The notes beneath the pieces were generated by a model. The model was not told where the DNA came from. It saw nothing but the letters and a program-made list of their open reading frames with translations, and ran no database searches. Shown piece by piece: positions 13,575-19,922 of a stretch of 19,922 nucleotides of DNA (within the stretch, counting starts at the first letter, position 1; each line of letters begins with the position of its first letter). The DNA lies in the NCBI GenBank assembly GCA_964441945.1, contig CAYTWB010000070.1, positions 1-19,922 of the forward strand. The letters are read 5' to 3'. The translations under genes and the position numbers were made by a program. Source of the stretch: JADGQM01 sp964441945 (GTDB taxonomy: Bacteria; Desulfobacterota; Syntrophobacteria; Syntrophobacterales; Syntrophobacteraceae).

Positions 13575-15167
13575 ATGTTCATCAAGAAAATGTTCACGGA
13601 TCAAATCGAATCCGGATACGATCGGATTTTTCGAAAATACCAGATAGACATTCCTGAGTTAGGGCCGCTTGGCCCCCGATCGTTTCTCCTTAGACTGGAC
13701 GAGATGCTTCGAGACCGGGTACTGGGCAACACCATACCGGCGGACTTCAACGGCAAATTCAACGCGATAGGCTGCCAGGGAGTCGGTGGAATGTTCGCGG
13801 TGCCCGAAGACAAAGTCCAGGTGCAGAAAGATGTCGCGAAGTGGGCGGAACGCAAGTGCCCCGCCTTGACCTTTCTGCTCGGGGACAATTTCTACCATAC
13901 GGGTATCACCGATGTGAATGAGGATCGGTTCCACTCCGCCTTCTACAACATCTACCACGGGCCCTGTTTTGTGGCGCTTGGCAACCATGACTACAACATC
14001 CAGTCTCATTACCTGGACTACATCTATCCGGGAGGGAAGATCCAACATCCGACCGTGAGTTCCCTGGAACGCGCCATGCTCCAGGTTCTGCACACCTACA
14101 CCTCCGGGATAACCAATCCCAGATGGCTTATGCCGAACCGATACTACTGCCTCTACTCCGCGAACTGCAATTGCTGCTTCATTGTGATCGATTCAAACTC
14201 GCTTCTCTGGGATATTGATCAGAAACAATGGCTTGATATCCTCTATCGATTCATTCCGAATGGCGTAATCAAGGTCCTGCTCGGCCACCACCCCATGCTG
14301 ACCAACGGGAAGCGGCGCTACCAGCACAACGACATAGGGAAGTACTCGAAAGTCTTTCAAGGAGCTCAAAATGAGGGCACTCTGAACGACAAGCTCTATG
14401 AATATCTGAATAAAGGCCGGGGATATAAGTTCCACTTGATACTGGCCGCCCACGACCATCTGATGGCTTTGAACAACGTGGACTGGGAAGGTGGCGGGGC
14501 GGCCCTGCAGGTCACCTCGGGGGGAGGCGCCGGGAGTCTCGAAGACAGAAAAACAGTGAGCAAGAACTTCTATCCCAATTCGTTCGTTGAGGTCACATAC
14601 GGATTTGCGACCTTCGACCTCGCCAACCGCAAGTATGCACTGTTTGATCAGAACGGTAAGGAGTTGATCAGCAGGGTCTTTGGGGAAGACTTCGAGGGGA
14701 TTCGAAAGACCTGGAAGCCCGACACGGCGAACTGCTCCAAATGCGGCGCCAAATTTGTAAAAGTACCGCTGATGACCTCGGTAAAGAAAGGACAGCTGTC
14801 CGCTCCCGTTCTTCGCCATCACTGCCGGCTGTGCGGAGAGGTCTTTTGCGGCGATTGCTGCCCGAAGCGAACCCTTGTTTCCATTAATCTGCGCGACGAG
14901 TACTGTTGCGACAATTGCTACGCACAACACGGCGGAGTGTTGTGGGAACCGGACACCGGCAAACGGTGCAAGATCTGTAATGCCGAATTCGGCTTCCTCA
15001 ACAGGAGACATCACTGCAGGAACTGCGGCGCGCTGGTATGCAGCAAATGCGCCAGCGAGGTGGCACTTTCGCCCAAAATGAAGGAAATGGGAATGACCAA
15101 GCCGGAGCGGATCTGCTGGAGGTGTCTCGATGCCGATAAGGGGTTGACGCATCATAGAATTGAATAG
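13575..15167 (+). CDS. Purple-acid-phosphatase-like metallophosphoesterase with two C-terminal FYVE zinc fingers
   Basis: This 530-residue protein has two parts. Residues about 60-360 form a calcineurin-like phosphoesterase close to tartrate-resistant acid phosphatase: GDNFYHTG (103-110, D104 and Y107), GNHDY (136-140), GHHPM (237-241) and AAHDH (291-295). Motif I, normally GDxG, reads GCQG, with C67 replacing the metal-binding Asp. Residues 380-448 and 457-517 are FYVE fingers. The first has WKPD, CSKC, RHHCRLC, C425/C428 and C445/C448, plus about 19 extra residues between the first two metal-ligand pairs. The second is canonical: WEPD, C465/C468, RRHHCRNC, C489/C492 and RIC (512-514) before C517. 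FYVE fingers bind PI3P in eukaryotes; the ligand here is unknown. No signal peptide is seen, so it is probably cytosolic. ATG 13575 follows AAAGGGG. The crotonase gene ends 12 bases before it. Confidence 0.9.
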   Translation: MFIKKMFTDQIESGYDRIFRKYQIDIPELGPLGPRSFLLRLDEMLRDRVLGNTIPADFNGKFNAIGCQGVGGMFAVPEDKVQVQKDVAKWAERKCPALTFLLGDNFYHTGITDVNEDRFHSAFYNIYHGPCFVALGNHDYNIQSHYLDYIYPGGKIQHPTVSSLERAMLQVLHTYTSGITNPRWLMPNRYYCLYSANCNCCFIVIDSNSLLWDIDQKQWLDILYRFIPNGVIKVLLGHHPMLTNGKRRYQHNDIGKYSKVFQGAQNEGTLNDKLYEYLNKGRGYKFHLILAAHDHLMALNNVDWEGGGAALQVTSGGGAGSLEDRKTVSKNFYPNSFVEVTYGFATFDLANRKYALFDQNGKELISRVFGEDFEGIRKTWKPDTANCSKCGAKFVKVPLMTSVKKGQLSAPVLRHHCRLCGEVFCGDCCPKRTLVSINLRDEYCCDNCYAQHGGVLWEPDTGKRCKICNAEFGFLNRRHHCRNCGALVCSKCASEVALSPKMKEMGMTKPERICWRCLDADKGLTHHRIE

Positions 15168-15272
15168 GACAACATCGAGGAAAACGTTGAGGCCAGTGTG
15201 ATGCGTATAGAAAGCGGCTGGTCTTTTCCTAACTACCCTTAGAAGTCTCACGTTAAAGAACAGGAGGAGGAA

Positions 15273-16409
15273 ATGATCGATTTTACGTTTACCGATGAAC
15301 AGGAAATGTTCCGAAAAGCTTCTCGAGAATTCGCCGAAACCCGAGTAGCACCCTTTATTCCGGAAATGGAAGAAACAGGCAAGGTGCCCTCTGATCTGGT
15401 CAAAGCACTGGCCGAAGCGGAGATGTTGGCCATCACGATTCCCGAGGAATATGGTGGGTTGGGGCTTGGCTTCGTCGCGAGGATGATCGCTCTCGAGGAG
15501 ATCAGCCGCATTTCCAGCGCCACCGCCATGATGCTCCAGGTTTTTGCCCTTGGCATTGATCCAATCGTTCGCTTCGGGACCAAAGCGCAGAAGGAAAAAT
15601 ATCTTCCCGCCCTGGCCACTGGTGAACGTCTGGCATCGGTAGCGGTCACGGAACCCACCGGAGGATCGGACCCGACCGGTGGCCGTACCACTTATTCCAG
15701 GGAGGGAACCGACTATATCATAACGGGCCGCAAGTGCTTCATCACCAACGCTCACATCGCTGATACCATTAGCGTCCTTGCGAAGGACGAAAACGATCCA
15801 AAGGCTTTTTCGGTGTTCATTATTGAAAAGGGTACCGAGGGTTTCAAAGCAACTCACGAAGAGCATAAAGTCGGGATGAAGGGCTGCAATACGGGCGAAC
15901 TGAGCCTCGAAAAATGCCGGGTGACTGCCGACAACCTTCTGGGCCAGGAAGGAAAAGGTTTGCGGGTCAGCATGACGGCCATTGGGGATGTCGGACGGGG
16001 CGGCATGGTGGGGTGTGCGCTCGGAATTCATACCGCATGCCTCGAAGCCTCGATTAAGTTCGCCAAAGAGCGGGTCCTTTATGGAAAGTCCATCAGCGTC
16101 CTCCAGACCATTCAGAATAAACTCGCCGAGATGAAAATCGATCTGGATGCGGGGCGTCTCCTCGCATACCGGGCTGCCGCCATGCAGGATCGCGGCGAGC
16201 CGAGCAGCAATGAATTTGCCGTGGCCAAGTATTTCACCACCGAGGCAGCCCAGAAAGCGGCCAAGATGGCTGTTGATATCCATGGGGGTTATGGGTGTAT
16301 GGAAGAATATGCCGTGACCCGGTATCTGCGCGATGCTTTTATTTTGGGACCTTCCGCCGGGACGAGCGACATCATGAAGGTGATTATTGCCCGCTGGGTC
16401 CTTGGCTGA
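15273..16409 (+). CDS. Acyl-CoA dehydrogenase family protein
   Basis: This 378-residue FAD enzyme should introduce a double bond into an acyl-CoA (or run in reverse) and exchange electrons with the ETF encoded next. Family features include FTDEQEMF near the start, PEEYGGLGLG (57-66), VAVTEPTGGSD (123-133), the FITNA flavin segment, QTIQNKLAEM (278-287) and IHGGYGCMEEYAVTRYLRD (336-354). The catalytic glutamate of the usual YEGTS motif is replaced: the sequence reads PSAGTSD with A362. The alternative base position used by isovaleryl- and long-chain dehydrogenases appears to be glycine (GDVGRGG, 238-244). The catalytic base is therefore unclear. ATG 15273 has AGGAGGAGG immediately upstream. 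The gap from the preceding gene is 105 bases, the largest in the operon. Confidence 0.9.
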   Translation: MIDFTFTDEQEMFRKASREFAETRVAPFIPEMEETGKVPSDLVKALAEAEMLAITIPEEYGGLGLGFVARMIALEEISRISSATAMMLQVFALGIDPIVRFGTKAQKEKYLPALATGERLASVAVTEPTGGSDPTGGRTTYSREGTDYIITGRKCFITNAHIADTISVLAKDENDPKAFSVFIIEKGTEGFKATHEEHKVGMKGCNTGELSLEKCRVTADNLLGQEGKGLRVSMTAIGDVGRGGMVGCALGIHTACLEASIKFAKERVLYGKSISVLQTIQNKLAEMKIDLDAGRLLAYRAAAMQDRGEPSSNEFAVAKYFTTEAAQKAAKMAVDIHGGYGCMEEYAVTRYLRDAFILGPSAGTSDIMKVIIARWVLG

Positions 16410-16421
16410 TTTGAAAATTCC

Positions 16422-16454
16422 CGGGCGGCAACCCATAAGAACGGCTGTCGCCCG
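16422..16454 (+). promoter_or_regulatory. Stem-loop before etfB
   Basis: CGGGCGGCA (16422-16430) can pair with TGTCGCCCG (16446-16454), eight Watson-Crick pairs and one G-U, around a 15-base loop. It ends about 23 bases before the etfB start. It is probably an mRNA processing or stability structure; no T-run follows. Confidence 0.45.
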
Positions 16455-16477
16455 TCGAACAACAGGCAGAGGTCGTA

Positions 16478-17272
16478 ATGAACATCGTTGTGTGTGTAAA
16501 GGCTGTTCCCGATCCGAAGGAAATGTGTAAGATAAAGATCGATCCGGCCACCAAGACTCTGATGAGAGGTGAGGTGCCTCTCGTCATCAACCCTCTGGAT
16601 AGGCATGCCTTGGAAGCCGCCCTTGAGCTCAAGCAGTCTGCCGGGGGACGTGTCACCGTCATCAGTATGGGGCCGCCACCCGCCAACGCTATTGTCAAGG
16701 AGTGTATGGCGCTCGGTGCCGATCGGGGGGTCCTGCTTTCCGACCGGGCTTTTGGCGGAGCAGATGCCTTCGCCACTGCCTGGACTCTTGCCGGAGGGAT
16801 TGAAAAGACCGGCGAATTCGACTTGATTCTCTGCGGCATGGCCAGCAGCGATGGCGCCACTGAATGGGTAGGCCCCCAGATTGCCACGTTCTTGAACATC
16901 CCCGTGGTGACCATGGTTCACCAATTCGAAACTCGGAATGACAACCTCTGGAAGGTCCGGGCAGACTGGCAAAACGGGTACCGGAGGGTGGAGGTCCGTC
17001 TGCCGGCTTTATTCACGGTGACAAGAGAGTTGAACCGTCCAAGGGCTTTGAGCTTTTCCGGAATTCTCAAGGCTCGCAAAAAGACCATTGAACAGTGGGG
17101 CATCGAGACCCTGGATGTTTCGGCAGATACTCTGGGGACCAAAGGGTCTCCAACCATTGTTTCCAAAATCACCGCAGTTGAAAACCGAAGAGATGTAAAG
17201 ATGCTCCAAGGGTCTCTTGAAGAGAAGGCCGATCAGCTGGTTTCGCACCTCGCTGATCTTGGCGTCCTTTAG
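16478..17272 (+). CDS. etfB: Electron transfer flavoprotein beta subunit
   Basis: This 264-residue EtfB subunit pairs with EtfA to shuttle electrons from the dehydrogenase encoded upstream. It opens with NIVVCVKAVPDPKEM, and has INPLDRHALEAALELK (37-52), the nucleotide-binding segment GADRGVLLSDRAFGGADAFATAWTL (in two runs, about 80-104), CGMASSDGATEWVGPQIA and the RPRALSFSGILKARKK segment near 189-204. Length is normal. The variant SSDGATEWVGP differs from the DGDTAQVGP of mitochondrial-type proteins and resembles anaerobe ETFs as I remember them. ATG 16478 has AGAGGT 4 bases upstream. EtfA begins 41 bases after its stop. Confidence 0.92.
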   Translation: MNIVVCVKAVPDPKEMCKIKIDPATKTLMRGEVPLVINPLDRHALEAALELKQSAGGRVTVISMGPPPANAIVKECMALGADRGVLLSDRAFGGADAFATAWTLAGGIEKTGEFDLILCGMASSDGATEWVGPQIATFLNIPVVTMVHQFETRNDNLWKVRADWQNGYRRVEVRLPALFTVTRELNRPRALSFSGILKARKKTIEQWGIETLDVSADTLGTKGSPTIVSKITAVENRRDVKMLQGSLEEKADQLVSHLADLGVL

Positions 17273-17313
17273 TTCGATCGTTTGACGAACCATTTGACCC
17301 GGAAAGGGTTGTC

Positions 17314-18336
17314 ATGATGAAGCAACACTTTGGGCCCGTCTGGGTGATCGCCGAGCAGAATGACTGTCGGGCGGAAATCGTATCCCTGCAACTCCTTGGA
17401 AAGGCGAGGGAGTTGGCTGATGAATTGGGTGTGGCCTGTGAGGCTGTATTGCTGGGTCACGACATGGCGGAAGCTGCCCGGGAACTCACGGCTGCCGGGG
17501 CCGACCGGGTGTTTGTCGGTGACGCCCATGCTCTCGAAAACTATCAACCCACGATATACAGCGATATTATCTGTTCGTTGGCCGAAGAACACCGACCGGA
17601 AATCATGCTGATTGGATCGACCTGCATGGGGCGTGAGTTGGCCCCGCTGGTTGCCGCCCGCTTAAGGACCGGGCTGGCTGCCCACTGCACCGGTTTGCGT
17701 CATGACGAAAACCAAAATCTGGAACAGCAGGTCCCTGCCTACGGCGGCTTGATGTCGATCGTGTGTCCTGAAAAACGTCCTCAGATGGCGACGATTGCCA
17801 AGGGCGTTTTTAGAGCGCCGGAACCGGATGACAGTCGCAAGGGGGAAATTGTCCGGGTGCAGGTGCCAGAGGAGGCTGACTTGCCCGTGAAGACTCTGGA
17901 GATTGTCAAGGAAACATCGCCGGGGATTCAATTGGAGGATGCTCGTTTGGTGGTGTCGGGTGGGGCCGGCACCGGGGGACCCGAGGGGTGGCAGACCGTT
18001 CGGCAATTGGCGAAAACCCTTAAGGCGGCCCTGGGATGCACACGGCCGGTGGTCGATGAAGGGTGGGCGCCGCTCGATATCATGATCGGCCAAAGCGGCA
18101 AAATGGTGAGTCCCGAGGTCTATATAGGCGTTGGTCTATCGGGTGAGCAACAGCACATGGTGGGCGTTGTCGGGGCCAAGCTGATGGTTGCGATCAATAA
18201 CGATCCGAAATCCCCGGTCTTCCAACAGGTTGACCTTGGGGTAGTGGAAGACTGTCAGGAGTTTTTGCCGGTGCTTATCCAAAAGATCAGGGCCTATCAA
18301 GAGACGAGACTCAGCTGCCCCAAACCCTCAGGGTAA
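17314..18336 (+). CDS. etfA: Electron transfer flavoprotein alpha subunit
   Basis: This 340-residue EtfA has the N-terminal alpha/beta domain and a C-terminal FAD domain (about 205-330). Flavin-site segments are VVSGGAGTGG (213-222), VVDEGW (246-251), IGQSGKMVSPEVYIGVG (258-274), the GLSGEQQH segment ending in H281, and VAINNDPKSPVF (292-303). The FAD-site arginine of the usual GGRG motif is replaced by A218. The segment around 270-295 also departs from the classic ETF-alpha signature at several sites (GLSGEQQH for GISGxxQH). Fold and order are otherwise intact, so it is a functional but divergent EtfA rather than a relic. ATG 17314 is followed by a second ATG; GAAAGG lies upstream. It is the last gene of the operon. 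Confidence 0.9.
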   Translation: MMKQHFGPVWVIAEQNDCRAEIVSLQLLGKARELADELGVACEAVLLGHDMAEAARELTAAGADRVFVGDAHALENYQPTIYSDIICSLAEEHRPEIMLIGSTCMGRELAPLVAARLRTGLAAHCTGLRHDENQNLEQQVPAYGGLMSIVCPEKRPQMATIAKGVFRAPEPDDSRKGEIVRVQVPEEADLPVKTLEIVKETSPGIQLEDARLVVSGGAGTGGPEGWQTVRQLAKTLKAALGCTRPVVDEGWAPLDIMIGQSGKMVSPEVYIGVGLSGEQQHMVGVVGAKLMVAINNDPKSPVFQQVDLGVVEDCQEFLPVLIQKIRAYQETRLSCPKPSG

Positions 18337-18959
18337 TAGCCAAAAGATATTCCTGCCTCCCGAAAAACCCATACTGTCTCTCTCAATGCTCCTAAACTCT
18401 CCAGCCTTAGAGGCCGCCTGAAAAATACCCGCATACGTCATACCGGCGAAGGCCGGTATCCAGAAAACCGCGTAATTCCTGGATGCCGGTTTTCTCCGGC
18501 ATGACGTTGAGGGCACCGTGAGCCAATTTCCAGACGGCTTCTTACCAGAACGGTGAAGCCATCAGAGGACTGGAAGCATCTATCGCCCAACAAGGGACCT
18601 TTTCCTCTTCCGGGCAAAAATCGACGAGCCAAACCGCCCAGCCGCAATTTTCTTCCCCAACCGGGAGACTCTACCCATTAAAAGCAATCCTCTCCCCCGT
18701 CCTGTGGCTCTGTCACCCTCGCTGCCACACCGTTGACACCTTCAATTAGCTCACGGCTTTCAATCCCCAGAGACCCCGGTTCGACCCCGACCAAGGTCTT
18801 CCGGCAGCTGGGCAGCCCGTTCCTCTTGTCCCTCGGACCCGGGCAATGAGTTGACTGGACCAGCCGCGAGTCGACAGCGTTAGAACGTGCATTTCGATGC
18901 AAGAGTATCCACTCTGACCGGTCTTTGCGAATGTTTCATCCCGTAATTCTGCAGGCAGC
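18337..18959. other. Convergent intergenic region between etfA and the Rhs remnant
   Basis: The 623 bases contain the second REPIN-like element (18413-18538) and no recognisable gene. The short open frames lack family features. No canonical T-run terminator follows etfA; the REPIN hairpins 75-200 bases downstream are the only strong secondary structure. Confidence 0.5.
18413..18538. repeat. Second REPIN-like element
   Basis: Two inverted REP palindromes lie at 18437-18462 (GTCATACCGGC opposite GCCGGTATCCA) and 18480-18505 (TGGATGCCGG opposite CCGGCATGAC). An imperfect 14-base inverted repeat flanks them: GCCGCCTGAAAAAT at 18413-18426 and, on the other strand, GCCGTCTGGAAATT from 18538 back to 18525. 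Core and spacing match the element at 4584-4712, while the outer arms differ. Confidence 0.78.
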
Positions 18960-19922
18960 TCAGCCAGGTAATCTATTGATGCTGTTCCAGGTGCGAAAAG
19001 GGCCCCTTCCCCAAAATCGTTCAGCAACGGCACCACCGGCGAGCGTACTAAGCCCTACGCGCCCCCAATCCCATTTGGACTGATAATGCCCCCCCATAGC
19101 CCCGAAGGCTGCTCCGCCTAAGGCACCATAACCACAGCACCTTTGAGCATGCCTTCAAGCACATTCCCGCCGTAACATGCGGCCCTGAGTCCACCGGGTG
19201 TCGTTCCAGCCGCGGCGCCGCCGATCGCCCCTGAAACCGCACCCTTGACGCCAGCCTGTTCGATAATCTTCTCAAGAGCACTGGCAGCTGCACCCGCTAC
19301 CTCTTCAGAAATGCCACCCGAGATTCCGCCGATGAATCCGCCAATAAGCATAGCTGGAAGATCCCAATGACTCTGTATGCCTGAGAACAGTGCACCAATC
19401 AAGGCTCCGATGAAGAAGGCCAGGAAGAAATCGTGGCCGCTTGGACCAGTAAATACCAGCGGATTGTTCCTGCAATAGCTGTATCGATTGAGTGTCTGCG
19501 GGTCCCCGGGGGCCTGGACGATGGTGTCGGCGGAGATGAATCGGCCCAGGGCGGGGTCGTAGAGTCTTGCCTTGTAGTTGTAGAAGCCGAGCTCGTCGTC
19601 GTCCTCCTGCTCGGTGAAGGTGTAGTTCACGTTGGGAAACGAGGTGTCGTAGTCGGTCCTTTGCCGGTAGGTCCATGCGCTCCTTCATGTCCCCGGAGGC
19701 GTTGGTCACCACCGACGCCGAGCCGAGGTGGTTGCCGTGGTAGTACTGCTCCTTCCCGTCGGTGCGGATCGATGCCACCCGGTGAGGGCCGCAAAAGAGG
19801 TTGATCACTCCAACCGATCCGCGCTGCTCGTACATTTGTCCGAAGTACAGGGTGGCCTGGTTGGATACCAGCAACAGTTTTCTTCAAGGGGCGGCGATGA
19901 GGGTTTGTTTTTTAGTGAGTGC
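18960..19922 (-). pseudogene. Rhs-repeat protein, C-terminal part, frameshifted (runs off the window)
   Basis: Rhs/YD-repeat proteins are large polymorphic toxins with a conserved core and a variable C-terminal tip. On the minus strand, successive pieces of one protein fall in different frames. KKTVAG (near 19880) is followed after a shift near 19860 by TLYFGQMYEQRG and YYHGNHLGSASVVTNASG. A second shift at about 19670 leads to the core hallmark YNYKARLYDPALGRFISADT and NRYSYCRNNPLVFTGPSGH. A glycine/alanine-rich hydrophobic tail follows. A third shift near 19127 joins VV to YGALGGAAFGAMGG and RFWGRGPFRTW, ending at TGA 18960-18962. The usual DPSG of the core end is GPSG. Three frame breaks make an inactive remnant likely; read errors are the alternative. 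No immunity gene is recognisable downstream. Confidence 0.75.

Noticed and set aside
14193..16436. 747-codon open frame on the minus strand
   Set aside because: It lies antisense to the FYVE phosphatase and acyl-CoA dehydrogenase genes, both of which have clear motifs and ribosome binding sites. Its translation shows no family features and is a codon-bias shadow.
18525..18538. Match to the Neisseria DNA uptake sequence core GCCGTCTGAA
   Set aside because: Only part of the motif matches, it forms the arm of a REPIN-like element, and the gene content is not neisserial.

Overview
The window looks like a chromosomal accessory region from an anaerobic, GC-rich Gram-negative bacterium. Desulfobacterota (the former Deltaproteobacteria, sulfate-reducing or syntrophic types) is my best guess. 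The pointers are a flavoredoxin-like flavin reductase, an acyl-CoA dehydrogenase with its own EtfB/EtfA pair, a MYXAN-type Cas6, an Rhs remnant and REP-type palindromes. Taxonomy is inferred from gene content only.

Layout. (1) Bases 1-2948, minus strand: the front end of a type I CRISPR-Cas operon, in the order WYL regulator, cas6, cas3. cas3 has an in-frame TAA just after its Walker A motif and loses homology near base 50. No array, Cas5/7/8 or Cas1/2 is visible. (2) 3446-8284, plus strand: single genes for a flavoredoxin-like protein, a lipocalin-like protein, a DJ-1/PfpI isonitrile-hydratase-like protein, a small two-helix membrane protein with a PH-like segment and zinc ribbon that is split by an in-frame TGA, and a 556-residue exported protein of unknown function. 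REP/REPIN-like palindromes and a possible group II intron relic lie between them. (3) 8914-18336, plus strand: eight genes with short gaps, each with a ribosome binding site. They encode an ABC importer (binding protein, ATPase, fused permease), an enoyl-CoA hydratase/isomerase, a metallophosphoesterase carrying two FYVE zinc fingers, an acyl-CoA dehydrogenase, EtfB and EtfA. (4) 18337-19922: a second REPIN-like element, then a decayed Rhs gene on the minus strand with three frame breaks.

How the genes work together. The 8914-18336 block reads as an uptake-plus-beta-oxidation-type module. The importer would bring in an unknown small anionic or metal-complexed solute. The crotonase-fold enzyme and dehydrogenase would act on an acyl-CoA, with electrons passing to the dedicated ETF. 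The dehydrogenase and EtfA both lack residues normally conserved at their active or flavin sites, which suggests a specialised pair.

The most unusual item is the protein at 13575-15167. It is a purple-acid-phosphatase-like metallophosphoesterase fused to two C-terminal FYVE fingers. FYVE is best known as a eukaryotic PI3P-binding fold, yet here it sits in the middle of a bacterial acyl-CoA operon.
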